Positions 1 to 11,672 of a stretch of DNA of 64,000 bases are shown piece after piece. Below the pieces are notes generated by a model. The model saw nothing but the letters and a program-made list of their open reading frames with translations, ran no database searches and was not told where the DNA came from. Location: assembly GCA_030706605.1 (NCBI GenBank), contig JAUZOE010000006.1:1-64000 (forward strand), read 5' to 3'. Position numbers and translations under genes: made by a program. This DNA is from Bacteroidota bacterium. GTDB taxonomy: Bacteria; Bacteroidota; Bacteroidia; Chitinophagales; Chitinophagaceae. How positions within the stretch are numbered: position 1 is the first letter of the stretch; each line of letters starts with the position of its first letter.

Positions 1-59
1 CCTTTTAGCAGATCATCCACTAAACAGAAAATTGCTATAATTTTATCTTCATTAAGCAT
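1..59 (-). CDS. IS982-like transposase, N-terminal fragment (runs off window)
   Basis: Reading leftwards from the ATG at 57-59, the first 19 codons are open to the window edge and begin MLNEDKIIAIFCLVDDLLK. A short start followed by IFC-x-VDD is the pattern I associate with the N-terminus of IS982-family transposases. The rest of the protein, including the DDE catalytic residues, lies outside the window, so the family call rests on these residues only. The gene runs in the same direction as atpD and sits just downstream of it. A possible element end lies at 121-132. Confidence 0.55.
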   Translation of the reverse strand, partial: MLNEDKIIAIFCLVDDLLK

Positions 60-120
60 CGGTAAAGATTTTTTAAGTGTCGTAACTCAAAATTATTCTT
101 TATCGATGTCCTTTTTAATT

Positions 121-132
121 AGCAACTTGGGT
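121..132 (-). mobile_element. Probable end (inverted-repeat tip) of the IS982-like element
   Basis: On the minus strand this reads ACCCAAGTTGCT. It lies about 60 bp upstream of the transposase start and 3 bp from the atpD stop codon. IS982-type elements typically begin with AC followed by C residues, so I take this as the outer end of the element. The opposite end and any target-site duplication are outside the window. Confidence 0.4.
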
Positions 133-135
133 TAA

Positions 136-1947
<1,812 letters not shown>

Positions 1948-4371
1948 ATGCAAAAAGCCATTTTCCTTTTTTTTCTTATTATTTCCTTTTCTTTATCTAT
2001 CTCAGCTCAAAATACGGGTTCTGGCAGAATCACTTTACCCAATGGATGGAGTCTTTCACCCGCGGGACACGGCTACCTGTTGGGTGACCTGCCACTTAAT
2101 ATAGCAGTGAGCAAATCAAAAGAGTTGATGGCTGTTACCAATAACGGACAGAGTACCCAAAGCATACAACTCATTGATGTTAAGACTGGAAAAATTTTAG
2201 ATAATATCGTGGTTGCAGAATGCTGGCTGGGCTTAAAATTCAGCGCGGATGAAAAATATTTATATGCATCAGGGGGGAATAATAACTGGATATTGAAATA
2301 TGCAATAACAAATAAAAAGCTGGTATTAAAAGATTCTCTTAAACTTGGCAACAAATGGCCTAACAGAATATCTCCTGCCGGCATTGATCTGGATGATAAA
2401 CGTAACCTCCTTTATGTAGTTACAAAAGATAATAACTCATTATACATTTTAAATATAATTACAAAAAAAGTAATTGGTCAATACAAACTGGAAGCGGAGG
2501 CTTACAAATGTCTTTTATCTCCCGATAAAAAAGAATTATACATTAGCTGCTGGGGTGGAAAGAAGGTATATGTTTTTAATACGATTTCCAGAAAATTTAC
2601 AAACCAAATAAATGTAGGCGATCACCCAAATGACATTTGTCTTACAAAATCCGGGAAATATTTATTTGTAGCTAATGCAAGTGATAATTCAGTTTCTATC
2701 ATCAATCTTTCTAATAAAAAAGTTATTGAAACACTTACCTCTTCGCTTTATCCAAATGTACCTAAAGGCTCTACTACAAATGCCGTTGCTCTTAGTCCTG
2801 ATGAAAAGACGTTATATATCGCCAATGCAGATAATAATTGCCTTGCTGTTTTTGATGTAAGTAATCCAGGCAATAGTAAATCAAAAGGATTTATTCCAAC
2901 AGGCTGGTACCCTACCTCCGTTAAAGCAATTGGAGATAAAATTTTTGTAACTAATGGTAAAGGCTTTTCTTCTTTTGCAAATCCGGATGGACCTAATCCT
3001 ATGAAGAAAAAGGAGCACGTTATATACAAAGAAGGCGATACTATGGCGAAAGAAAAACCGGTTCAATACATTGGTGGCCTTTTTATCGGAACAATGAGCA
3101 TTATTAAGGTTCCTGATGCAAAACAATTAGCTGAATATTCACAACAGGTTTATGCTAATACTCCGTTTACAAAAGAAAAAGAAATGCTGTCCTCTGGCGA
3201 AAAAGGAAATCCTATTCCTGAAAAGGTAGGGGACCCATCACCTATAAAATATGTATTTTATATTATTAAAGAAAACCGCACTTACGACCAGGTATTGGGT
3301 GATATGAAAGAAGGCAATGGAGATTCCAGCCTTGTATTATTTGGCGAAAAAGTGACACCTAATGAACATAAGATAGCAAGAGATTTTGTGCTGTTGGATA
3401 ATTTTTACGTAGATGCAGAGGTGAGTGCAGATGGGCACAATTGGAGCCTGGGTGGCTATGCAAATGATTATCTTGAAAAAAACTGGGTCACTAGTTATGG
3501 CGGCCGTGGTGGCACTTATGATGGTGAGGGAACCAGGGAAATTGCCAATGACAAAAACGGATTCATATGGAATTATTGTAAACGTGCTGGCATAAGCTAT
3601 CGAACCTACGGAGAGTTTGCAGATAATTATAAGCCGAACATTCCCGTATTGAAAGGACATTATTGTCCTTATTTTACCAGTTTTGACTTAAAAGTAAAAG
3701 ACACTACAAGGATAGGACAATGGAAGAGGGATTTTGACTCTCTTATAAGAATAAACGCTCTACCAAGGCTTAACACCTTGCGGCTGATTTGTGATCATAC
3801 AGAAGGCCTGAAAAAAGGAAGGCCAACTCCTGTTGCACATGTCGCTGACAATGACCTTGCCGTTGGTATGTTTATCGATTACCTGAGCAAAAGCCCTGTC
3901 TGGAAAGAAAGCCTTGTAATAATTGTAGAGGATGATGCACAGAATGGCCCCGACCATGTGGATGCTCACAGAAGTACAGCCTATATAGTAAGTCCTTACG
4001 TGAAAAGGCATTTTGTAGATCACACACCCTACACGACTACCGGGCTATTAAGAACTATTGAACTGGTTTTAGGCTTGCCCCCGATGAGTCAGTATGATGC
4101 AGCGGCAACACCATTATGGCGAAGTTTTACTGCAACGCCTAATTTTTCCAATTTTGACCATGTGCCTCCACAAACTGATATTGATCAAATATACCTGGCA
4201 AGCAATAAGCTCACAGAGAAAAGCGCTGCTTTCAATTTTTCGAAGGAGGATAAAGTCCCGGATGACGAATTCAATGAAGTACTATGGAAAGCAATAAAAG
4301 GGATGAACAGTCCTGTACCTTCCCCAAGAAGGGCAGCTTTTGTAAGAGTAACAAATGATGATAAAGATTAA
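1948..4371 (+). CDS. Secreted YVTN beta-propeller / phosphoesterase fusion protein
   Basis: The 807-aa exoprotein has an N-terminal signal peptide ending SISAQ. Residues about 25-330 form a YVTN/YncE-type beta-propeller, with recurring blades such as LFVANASDNSVSIINL and LYIANADNNCLAVFDV. The C-terminal half (from about 430) is a phosphoesterase of the PF04185 type: IIKENRTYDQVLGD resembles the ENRSFD metal/nucleophile motif, and VEDDAQNGPDHVDAHRS supplies further candidate metal ligands. Relatives include phospholipase C and acid-phosphatase enzymes, but fusions of this type are mostly uncharacterised. It is monocistronic and convergent with the acyl-CoA synthetase gene. The substrate is unknown. 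Confidence 0.85.
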   Translation: MQKAIFLFFLIISFSLSISAQNTGSGRITLPNGWSLSPAGHGYLLGDLPLNIAVSKSKELMAVTNNGQSTQSIQLIDVKTGKILDNIVVAECWLGLKFSADEKYLYASGGNNNWILKYAITNKKLVLKDSLKLGNKWPNRISPAGIDLDDKRNLLYVVTKDNNSLYILNIITKKVIGQYKLEAEAYKCLLSPDKKELYISCWGGKKVYVFNTISRKFTNQINVGDHPNDICLTKSGKYLFVANASDNSVSIINLSNKKVIETLTSSLYPNVPKGSTTNAVALSPDEKTLYIANADNNCLAVFDVSNPGNSKSKGFIPTGWYPTSVKAIGDKIFVTNGKGFSSFANPDGPNPMKKKEHVIYKEGDTMAKEKPVQYIGGLFIGTMSIIKVPDAKQLAEYSQQVYANTPFTKEKEMLSSGEKGNPIPEKVGDPSPIKYVFYIIKENRTYDQVLGDMKEGNGDSSLVLFGEKVTPNEHKIARDFVLLDNFYVDAEVSADGHNWSLGGYANDYLEKNWVTSYGGRGGTYDGEGTREIANDKNGFIWNYCKRAGISYRTYGEFADNYKPNIPVLKGHYCPYFTSFDLKVKDTTRIGQWKRDFDSLIRINALPRLNTLRLICDHTEGLKKGRPTPVAHVADNDLAVGMFIDYLSKSPVWKESLVIIVEDDAQNGPDHVDAHRSTAYIVSPYVKRHFVDHTPYTTTGLLRTIELVLGLPPMSQYDAAATPLWRSFTATPNFSNFDHVPPQTDIDQIYLASNKLTEKSAAFNFSKEDKVPDDEFNEVLWKAIKGMNSPVPSPRRAAFVRVTNDDKD

Positions 4372-4428
4372 ATAGAGAAGATCGCTTATTTTACAGTACT
4401 TATTTGTCTTTTATAATTTTCAATTCAT

Positions 4429-6216
4429 TCACAGGTCAACATAAATTTTAGCTATAGCCTCCTTGTTTTTTTCCATAATTACCTTACGTTTCAAACTAAG
4501 CTTAGGAGTCATTTCTCCGTTTTCAATACTCCAATCATGTGAAAGAAGTTCAAACTTTTTAATTTGCTCCACGTGATTAAAAAATTGATTGTAATGGGCA
4601 ATTTCATTTTTATATAGCTCAACAATCAATGGATTCTGTATTGTGGCTTGATTACTGGTACAGTCAATATTATGTTCTTTACACCAATTTTTTAAATACC
4701 CAAAGGATGGGATAATTAATGCACTTACAAATTTTTCACCCGCCCCTATTACCATCAGGTTTTCTATCAATTTCGATTCTTTCATTTTATTTTCTATTGC
4801 CAAAGGAGCCACGTATTTTCCACCACTGGTTTTAAAAATTTCTTTTTTACGATCTGTTATTTTAAGAAACCTTTCATTCACAAATATCCCGATATCCCCG
4901 GTTTTGTACCAGCCATCTTCCATACAATCTGCAGTTAATTCAGGATTTTTATAATACCCCATCATTACATTGGGACCTTTACATAAAATTTCACCATCCT
5001 CAGCTATTTTCACTTCCACATTTCTAATTAACGGACCTACTGTTCCAAACATTCTGTCCTCTTCCTCGTACCTGTTCACACTTATTACCGGCGAAGTTTC
5101 AGTAAGCCCATAGCCTTCCATAATGGGAAGTTTTGCTGCTGTAAAAATCCGGATGAGTCTTACCTGGCACGCGGCTCCACCACTTATTATACACACAATT
5201 TCATCACCAAGTGCCTCTCGCCATTTATTAAAAATAAGTTTGTTGGCGATTGAAAGTTGGAGATTATAAAAAAATCCCTGGTTTTCATTAATCTCAAATT
5301 TCGTAGCCAATCTATGTGCCCAAAAAAATAGTCTTCTTTTAACCCCAGACAATTCGTCCCCTTTCAGCATTATTTTTTCATATACTTTTTCAAGGAGTCT
5401 TGGAACAGTTGTGAATAAATTGGGTTTCACTTCTTTCAAATTATCAGCAATAGTTTCCATACTTTCCGCAAAAAAAATGGAAGTGCCTTTGTAGAGATAG
5501 AGAAAACTAACCATGCGTTCAAAAATATGATTGAGAGGTAAAAAACTAAGTGCTTTCATATTTTCACCCGGAGGAAAGCAAGGCAAACTATCAATTACAT
5601 TACTCAGAATATTTTTGTGTGAAAGCATCACGCCTTTAGGTTTCCCTGTAGTCCCGGATGTATAAATGATAGTGACTATATCCTCATATTTTATTTTATC
5701 AGAAATTGCTTTTATTTCTGATAAATAATTTTCATTGACAGGAGATAATAATTCTTTCCAATGCCTTACTCCATCAATCTTTTCAAAAGAAAATATTTCT
5801 TTCAAATGAGGAAGATTTATTTTTATCCGGTTTATTTTTTCAGCTAATTCTTTATCATTTACAAAAATGATTTTTACTTCAGCATCTTTCAAAATGAATT
5901 CCAGTTCAAAATCACTAATAGTAGGATAAACAGGAGTAAGCACTGCGCCAATTTGCTGCACAGCAAGATCAAGCATTATCCATTCGGGACGATTTTTAGA
6001 AATCACAGTAATTTTATCTCTTCCTTCAGGGGTATTATCGTGAGTACCAATTCCCATTTCCAACAAGCCTGCACTGAGTTTATTTACAATATCCGCTACT
6101 TCTTCAGTAGAATATTCTTTCCAAACACCATTTTCTTTACCAGCCAGCATGGTCTTGTGTGGTGCATCTTTTAACTGTAGATTGATGCAATCAAATAATC
6201 GTAATGGTGACGTCAT
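4429..6216 (-). CDS. Long-chain acyl-CoA synthetase (AMP-binding)
   Basis: This enzyme activates fatty acids to acyl-CoA through an acyl-adenylate. The 595-aa protein shows the adenylate-forming P-loop YTSGTTGKPKG at residues 185-195, the GYGLTETSP motif in the middle and the hinge/ATP motif GWYKTGDIG near residue 440. The KTSGGKYVAPLAIEN segment typical of this bacterial FadD/FACL branch follows. There is no signal peptide, so it is cytoplasmic or membrane-peripheral. The start ATG at 6214-6216 is well supported. It appears to be a single gene. Exact chain-length preference cannot be read from the sequence. Confidence 0.93.
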   Translation of the reverse strand: MTSPLRLFDCINLQLKDAPHKTMLAGKENGVWKEYSTEEVADIVNKLSAGLLEMGIGTHDNTPEGRDKITVISKNRPEWIMLDLAVQQIGAVLTPVYPTISDFELEFILKDAEVKIIFVNDKELAEKINRIKINLPHLKEIFSFEKIDGVRHWKELLSPVNENYLSEIKAISDKIKYEDIVTIIYTSGTTGKPKGVMLSHKNILSNVIDSLPCFPPGENMKALSFLPLNHIFERMVSFLYLYKGTSIFFAESMETIADNLKEVKPNLFTTVPRLLEKVYEKIMLKGDELSGVKRRLFFWAHRLATKFEINENQGFFYNLQLSIANKLIFNKWREALGDEIVCIISGGAACQVRLIRIFTAAKLPIMEGYGLTETSPVISVNRYEEEDRMFGTVGPLIRNVEVKIAEDGEILCKGPNVMMGYYKNPELTADCMEDGWYKTGDIGIFVNERFLKITDRKKEIFKTSGGKYVAPLAIENKMKESKLIENLMVIGAGEKFVSALIIPSFGYLKNWCKEHNIDCTSNQATIQNPLIVELYKNEIAHYNQFFNHVEQIKKFELLSHDWSIENGEMTPKLSLKRKVIMEKNKEAIAKIYVDL

Positions 6217-6305
6217 AATCCTTAAGGTTTTTATTTGCCCTAAATATTAATTCAAAATGATATAAAGAATTAGTAAAATAAAACAATATTATCCAAACAG
6301 GGAAG

Positions 6306-7310
6306 TTAGTGATAATATTGCCCAGCAGGTATTTTAAAAATTCTATCTTTCAAATATTTATTAAAAGCAACGTATTCTTCTGCATGAGATCCAGTCCAGG
6401 ATTGATAAGCAGCCAAATTTTGAGAGGCTCCAAATATCCATTGATTATATACCGAAAATAATCCTTTAGTTAATAATTCTGCCTGCTCGTCAAAGAGTTT
6501 GAAAGGAAATTTTGCTGCATACTCTTTATCCCAATCAAGGATAAACCGTGTCCGGATCATTGTAAGTGTTTCCGCATTAATCCCCTTCATGACCACACTA
6601 TTCTGCTTATTCATTGTAGATAAAAATGCCAGTTCAAATTTATTTTTTCCTTTTGTATCCTGTAGCAGGTCGGGATCAGCAAAAAGTTTTTTATACCCAT
6701 CAAGCAAAATATTTTTTATTTCCGCCGTGCGGGAAGTATAAGATTCTATATTAATAAAAATTTCTCCATAAATCAGGCTCCATATTTTATCTTTGGTGAG
6801 ATAATAAAACTTACTGGCATTATAATAATTATTAGGATAAGAAGGGTCTTCTTCTATTCCTTTTTCCCACTGTTTTATGGCAGAAAAATCCTTATTGCTC
6901 AATAGAAGTTCTCCCAATTCATTGTATAAAGGTCCGCTTTTAGGAAAGGCTTTGATTCCTTTTTTATAAACCTTTTCAGATTCTTTTTCCTGGCCAAGAG
7001 CATTATATATTGTCCCCGCTATCTGGTAAACCTGGTCATCTATATTTCTTTTTTCTAAAAAAGGCTTAATAACAGCAAGCGCTTTTTCATTTTCTCTTTG
7101 CAGATAATAATCATAGGCAAGATCTTTCGCGATTGCAACATTATCGGGCGATTGTTCCAGCGCCCTGACTAAAATAAGAGATGCATTGGCATAGTCTCCC
7201 TGACGCATAAACGACTTTGCATTTTCGTGAAGTTTTTCTGCATCTCCCGTTTGAGCAAAAACACTTATCGAAAGGATGCATCCTGCCATTATAAATAAAA
7301 TCTTTTTCAT
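6306..7310 (-). CDS. Exported tetratricopeptide-repeat protein
   Basis: The 334-aa protein begins with a signal peptide (MKKILFIMAGCILSISVFAQ). TPR-like helical pairs cover about residues 25-170, for example KSFMRQGDYANASLILVRAL and YNELGELLLSNKDFSAIKQW. The C-terminal half, from about 180, is helical with no motif I recognise. TPRs usually mediate protein-protein contacts, and the leader points to the periplasm. Its neighbours, acyl-CoA synthetase and a UMF1 transporter, give no clear functional link, so no specific role is proposed. Confidence 0.8.
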   Translation of the reverse strand: MKKILFIMAGCILSISVFAQTGDAEKLHENAKSFMRQGDYANASLILVRALEQSPDNVAIAKDLAYDYYLQRENEKALAVIKPFLEKRNIDDQVYQIAGTIYNALGQEKESEKVYKKGIKAFPKSGPLYNELGELLLSNKDFSAIKQWEKGIEEDPSYPNNYYNASKFYYLTKDKIWSLIYGEIFINIESYTSRTAEIKNILLDGYKKLFADPDLLQDTKGKNKFELAFLSTMNKQNSVVMKGINAETLTMIRTRFILDWDKEYAAKFPFKLFDEQAELLTKGLFSVYNQWIFGASQNLAAYQSWTGSHAEEYVAFNKYLKDRIFKIPAGQYYH

Positions 7311-7470
7311 CAGGTAAAGATAAAATACTTTATCACCGAATTTCTTTATAAAATTAAAAATTTAATGAGTACTACCCATTGAAGGTTTATTTCAATTCCG
7401 AAAACTTTTCGACGATTTTTGTACCAAAGAATTGATTTTGGTCCCAACAATTTTTATTACTTTGAGTCCT

Positions 7471-7478
7471 TATTTTTG
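7471..7478 (+). promoter_or_regulatory. -7 promoter box TATTTTTG before the UMF1 transporter
   Basis: The sequence matches TAnnTTTG exactly and ends 5 bp before the ATG of the transporter gene, so transcription would start at or next to the start codon. No good -33 TTTG is found at 19-21 bp upstream, which lowers confidence. Confidence 0.35.
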
Positions 7479-7483
7479 AATAC

Positions 7484-8818
7484 ATGCAAACTGCTTCAAG
7501 AAAAGTTATTAATGGATGGGCAATGTACGATTGGGCCAATTCTGTTTACAGCCTTGTTATTACTTCTACTATTTTCCCTGCTTATTATGAAAGTGTAACG
7601 AATAATAACGGGACGAATGAAGTCATGTTTCTTGGTATAAAATTTATCAATTCTGCACTATATAATTATGCTTTGGGAGTGGCTTTTCTTATTGTGGCAA
7701 TCATGTCGCCGGTGCTTTCATCAATAGCTGATTATAAAGGCAACAAAAAAAGTTTTCTTCGATTTTTTTGCTTCCTTGGAAGTCTGTCATGTTGTTTATT
7801 TTTCTTTTTCAAAGGAAATGATACACTTTGGATTGCAATAACCTGTTCCATTCTTGGCTGTGTTGGTTTCTGGAGTAGCCTCGTATTTTATAATTCTTAT
7901 TTGCCCGAAATAGCAGCGCCGGGAGACAGGGACAGAGTAAGCGCGAAAGGTTTTGCCCTAGGCTATATAGGAAGTGTAATTCTTCAACTTTTGTGTTTTG
8001 TATTCGTTTTTAAGCGGGAATGGTTTGGTATGCAAAATGATGCTACAATGCCTGCCCGATTTTCCTTTTTATTGGTTGGAGTATGGTGGTTTGGATTTGC
8101 CCAGTTTACACTTTTCAGAATGCCGAAAGGCACACCCGCTGCCTTCCGGCCCGAAAAAAATATTTTTGTCAATGGATTCATTGAATTAAAAAAAGTTTTC
8201 AGGCAATTAAAACACCTCTTAATTTTAAAACGTTTTTTACTTGCATTTTTCTTTTATAATATGGGTGTACAAACCATTATGCTCGTAGCGGCTCTGTTTG
8301 GAAGCAAGCAATTAAAACTGCCGACTGACAAACTCATCCTGACCATTTTAATCATACAAATTGTGGCAATAGGCGGTGCTTATTTAATGGCAAAAATGTC
8401 TGAAAAATTTGGAAATTTTCAGACGTTGTCAGTTGTAGTAATCATCTGGATTCTTGTATGCATTGGCGCTTATCAAATAGCCATCTTAAGTGATAAAGGC
8501 GTAGATGCAGAATTCTATTTTTATATATTGGCAGCCGTGGTAGGTCTTGTGATGGGAGGTATTCAATCGCTAAGCCGTTCCACTTATTCAAAATTGATGC
8601 CCGTTACAAAAGACACTACTTCTTTTTTTAGTTTTTATGATGTGACAGAAAAAATAGGAATAGTAATTGGCATGTTTAGTTTTGGATTGATAGAAGAAAT
8701 TACCGGCAGCATGAAAAATTCTGTATTAGTAGTTATGCTTTTTTTTATTATAGGGCTTGTCCTTTTATATATTACCCTGGCTAAAGAAAAACAATTAAGA
8801 GTACTGGCGAAACAATAA
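7484..8818 (+). CDS. MFS transporter, UMF1 / Atg22-like family
   Basis: This is a 444-aa integral inner-membrane protein with about 12 hydrophobic segments. The opening residues NGWAMYDWANSVYSLVITS are the hallmark of the UMF1 branch of the major facilitator superfamily, related to yeast Atg22, a vacuolar amino-acid effluxer. The internal GGIQSLSRSTYSKLMP segment is also typical of this branch. The bacterial substrate is unknown; export of amino acids or other small solutes is inferred from the family. The ATG at 7484 sits about where the candidate promoter would start the transcript, so the message may be leaderless. Confidence 0.9.
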   Translation: MQTASRKVINGWAMYDWANSVYSLVITSTIFPAYYESVTNNNGTNEVMFLGIKFINSALYNYALGVAFLIVAIMSPVLSSIADYKGNKKSFLRFFCFLGSLSCCLFFFFKGNDTLWIAITCSILGCVGFWSSLVFYNSYLPEIAAPGDRDRVSAKGFALGYIGSVILQLLCFVFVFKREWFGMQNDATMPARFSFLLVGVWWFGFAQFTLFRMPKGTPAAFRPEKNIFVNGFIELKKVFRQLKHLLILKRFLLAFFFYNMGVQTIMLVAALFGSKQLKLPTDKLILTILIIQIVAIGGAYLMAKMSEKFGNFQTLSVVVIIWILVCIGAYQIAILSDKGVDAEFYFYILAAVVGLVMGGIQSLSRSTYSKLMPVTKDTTSFFSFYDVTEKIGIVIGMFSFGLIEEITGSMKNSVLVVMLFFIIGLVLLYITLAKEKQLRVLAKQ

Positions 8819-8961
8819 ACCACCATCGCACAAATCCTTTCATTTATTTTGTAATTTTATTAAATATACATTCTTGATCAGAAGCCATATATATTAAGTT
8901 ATCGCGATGAATCATTAGAATACTAAAGCCAAAGAAAAAATATTTTAAAGAAAAAACATTG

Positions 8962-9801
8962 ATGAAATTATATACCATACATGCCGGAAATTTTAAATTG
9001 GATGGCGGTGCAATGTTCGGCGTAGTTCCTAAAAGCATGTGGCAGAAACTAAATCCGCCCGATGAAAATAATATGTGCAATTGGGCTATGCGATGCTTAC
9101 TAATTGAGGATGAAGGCCGGCTGATACTAATAGATAATGGAATGGGAAATAAACAGGATGAAAAATTCTTTGGGTATTATTTTTTAAACGGAGATGATAC
9201 ATTGGAAAAATCGTTAGCCAAAAACGGATTTACCAAAGATGATATTACTGATGTTTTTTTAACCCATCTTCATTTTGATCATTGCGGAGGTTCTATTGAA
9301 AAAGTTGGCGAGAAACTATTACCTACTTTTAAAAATGCGACTTATTGGAGTAACGAAAATCATTGGCAATGGGCTACTAATCCGAATGACAGGGAAAAAG
9401 CAAGCTTTTTAAAAGAAAATATTTTACCAATAAATGAAAGCGGAAATTTAAAATTTATTGAATCCAAAAATGGCATTCAATTTTCTGAAAATGTCCACAT
9501 TCGTTTTGTAAACGGGCATACCGAATCGATGATGCTTCCCCAAATAAAATATAAAAACCATACAATTATTTATATGGCAGATCTGCTGCCTTCTGTAGCA
9601 CATATTCCCATTCCTTATATTATGGCCTATGATACTCGTCCTTTGGAAACTTTGAAAGAGAAAAAATCATTTCTTGCCGAGGCACATGAAAAAGATTATA
9701 TACTGTTCTTTGAACACGATCCAGAAATTGAATGTTGCAAGCTGCAATTAACTAATAAGGGTATACGCAGCAAAGAAATATTCAAACTAACAGAAATCTG
9801 A
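8962..9801 (+). CDS. MBL-fold metallo-hydrolase
   Basis: This 279-aa cytoplasmic protein has the metallo-beta-lactamase-fold signature THLHFDHCGG, with metal ligands H102, H104, D106 and H107. Downstream are a histidine in FVNGHTES, an Asp in YMADLLPS and a late histidine in FFEHDPE, which complete a dinuclear metal site. It resembles the YtnP/AttM-like hydrolases, some of which open lactones, but substrate specificity cannot be deduced. I chose the ATG at 8962 over the in-frame TTG at 8959 that directly precedes it. The gene is convergent with the DUF3108 gene, whose stop lies 3 bp beyond its own. Confidence 0.88.
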   Translation: MKLYTIHAGNFKLDGGAMFGVVPKSMWQKLNPPDENNMCNWAMRCLLIEDEGRLILIDNGMGNKQDEKFFGYYFLNGDDTLEKSLAKNGFTKDDITDVFLTHLHFDHCGGSIEKVGEKLLPTFKNATYWSNENHWQWATNPNDREKASFLKENILPINESGNLKFIESKNGIQFSENVHIRFVNGHTESMMLPQIKYKNHTIIYMADLLPSVAHIPIPYIMAYDTRPLETLKEKKSFLAEAHEKDYILFFEHDPEIECCKLQLTNKGIRSKEIFKLTEI

Positions 9802-9804
9802 TTA

Positions 9805-10596
9805 TTACCTGAAGCTAATTAATGAGGTTAACGGATGGCGCAGATTCCTGTAACCCATCATATCTACTTTTATAGACCCCACAGATATCGGGCTTTCTGC
9901 ACGTAAAAGTAACCGGTTTTTATCATCACTTACCCACACGTTCATATTCTCGCCACCCTGGAAAATAGTACCTTTTATAAGCAAAGGCTTAAATTTTATA
10001 GCATGAAATTTTCCATATTTTGTCTTGACATTCTCTTTTCCTTCATATCGCAAATAAAGATGGTAAATTTCATCATCTAAAAACATGTCAAAAGGTATTT
10101 TATCTCCTGGTTTGTATTTCGAAAAATCAATATTCCGCGCATAATATGTAGAACTAATAACATCCTGGATACAACCGGTCACTTTATAAACACCTTTGGT
10201 AGATATTGCAGTTCTGGCATTTTGATTAAAAGTGACATTGTTATAAATTTTGTATCCATCCTCATCTACATTTCTGATAAATTTTACAGGTAGCATGGTT
10301 GCTGTATCTATGTAAGTTTCATAGCGATCACGCACTTTAAAAAAATTATCAAAAAAAGGATAAGTGGTCCCGGTTCCCACACAATGATATACCGGCTTAC
10401 CGTTAAACTTTTCCAGGCTTGTTGTAAATTTTGCTTCACCGGCACCTACATACATTCCCAGAGTAGTATAATAAACTTTCATAGTTACTTCCTCGCCAGC
10501 ATTGAACGCGGTATTATGAACTCCGCAGAACTCTCCATTGTCCTGATTAGTAGTTGTGGAAAAAAGCAAAATTAGAATTGGAATAACTGCTTTCAA
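9805..10596 (-). CDS. DUF3108 domain exported protein
   Basis: The 263-aa protein has a hydrophobic N-terminus likely to act as a signal peptide. The rest is beta-rich and matches the DUF3108 pattern: FNAGEEVTMKVYYTTLGMYV at the start, a central DEDGYKIYNNVTFN segment and a C-terminal VWVSDDKNRLLLRAESPISV stretch. Members are periplasmic or outer-membrane-associated, of unknown function. The gene starts 6 bp downstream of the stop of the flippase-like gene and is probably co-transcribed with it. Confidence 0.8.
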   Translation of the reverse strand: MKAVIPILILLFSTTTNQDNGEFCGVHNTAFNAGEEVTMKVYYTTLGMYVGAGEAKFTTSLEKFNGKPVYHCVGTGTTYPFFDNFFKVRDRYETYIDTATMLPVKFIRNVDEDGYKIYNNVTFNQNARTAISTKGVYKVTGCIQDVISSTYYARNIDFSKYKPGDKIPFDMFLDDEIYHLYLRYEGKENVKTKYGKFHAIKFKPLLIKGTIFQGGENMNVWVSDDKNRLLLRAESPISVGSIKVDMMGYRNLRHPLTSLISFR

Positions 10597-10602
10597 AATA
10601 TA

Positions 10603-11601
10603 TTATTTGTCTTTAAAAAATTTTATACTCATTATTAAAATACTTCCTAAAAGTGCAGGAATAAATAAATTAACGAACCATATACCAAAAGTAGTGCCTA
10701 TTATTCCAACTGTGTTAGCACTATAAACACTTAGAAGTTCAGTACTGAATTTTCCACGTATTCCTAAATCAGCGATTGCAAATGAAGGTACTATCGCCAG
10801 TACTAAAAATAATATGGTTATAATCCAGAATGCATCAATCCATAAAATCTCTACATGCAATACCTGAAGAAGTAATACGTACTGTATGACGAAAACAAGA
10901 TAGCGAAAGAAAGAAAGAGAAAGCAGCCTTAACAATAATTTAAGATTAAACTCTTCAAGTACATTAATGTATTGCACAAACTTACCGGCTGCAGGAATTT
11001 TTTCAATAATTCTTATTAACCATGATAAACGAAAGAAAAATAAGATCAAGATAGCTGTAACCAGGGCAGATATAAATAATAGAACTTGTATCCAAAAAAT
11101 AGAAAGACCCATAACCGGATCTGAATGTTTATTTCGAGAAACCAAAAGATACATCAATCCGCCACATCCCATCAGCAAGGTGATAATAAGTTGACTGATG
11201 CTTCCTGCTATTGATAAAGAAATTGCTTTTATACGACTTCCGTCTTTGATATATAATATACGACCACCATATTCACCAATACGATTTGGCATATTTAAGG
11301 AAAGCGTAAGGCCACTTAATACAGATTTATAAGCAGTAAAAAAACTTATCTTCTGGATAGGCTTCACCAATAGTTTCCATTTTTTTGCCTCCAGTCCCCA
11401 ATTAATAAATACCAAAATAATGACCAACCAAAATTCCCAGGCTTGCCTCCCGAAGGGAGCATCTTTAATAAGATCAATAGATTGAGTAAGGTCGGGCTGT
11501 GCTTTTATTTGTTGATACAATGAATAAAACAGCCATCCACCAAGCAATGGCGCAATAACATATTTGAATATTATTTTGATATTTTTATTTGCAGGGATCA
11601 T
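10603..11601 (-). CDS. Lysylphosphatidylglycerol synthase TM-domain (flippase-like) membrane protein
   Basis: This is a polytopic inner-membrane protein with about 8 hydrophobic segments. The features NMPNRIGEYGGRILYIKDG and ADLGIRGKFS match the LPG_synthase_TM/UPF0104 family, which contains the MprF flippase domain and many orphan relatives. No aminoacyl-transferase domain is present, so lipid lysylation itself is unlikely. The frame is open further upstream, but I chose the ATG at 11599-11601 (332 aa) because the extra residues are atypical and would overlap divergent ruvC. The DUF3108 gene follows closely. Confidence 0.82.
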   Translation of the reverse strand: MIPANKNIKIIFKYVIAPLLGGWLFYSLYQQIKAQPDLTQSIDLIKDAPFGRQAWEFWLVIILVFINWGLEAKKWKLLVKPIQKISFFTAYKSVLSGLTLSLNMPNRIGEYGGRILYIKDGSRIKAISLSIAGSISQLIITLLMGCGGLMYLLVSRNKHSDPVMGLSIFWIQVLLFISALVTAILILFFFRLSWLIRIIEKIPAAGKFVQYINVLEEFNLKLLLRLLSLSFFRYLVFVIQYVLLLQVLHVEILWIDAFWIITILFLVLAIVPSFAIADLGIRGKFSTELLSVYSANTVGIIGTTFGIWFVNLFIPALLGSILIMSIKFFKDK

Positions 11602-11672
11602 GTAGCTTTGAGCGGGATACGTTCCATATTTTAAATGGATCACAATATAAAAAAAGTAAAAATAACCTTCAA

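Noticed and set aside
10384-10575. Other short frames antisense to the DUF3108 gene and similar shadows across the window
   Set aside because: They coincide with strong genes on the other strand and lack leaders, motifs or independent promoters.
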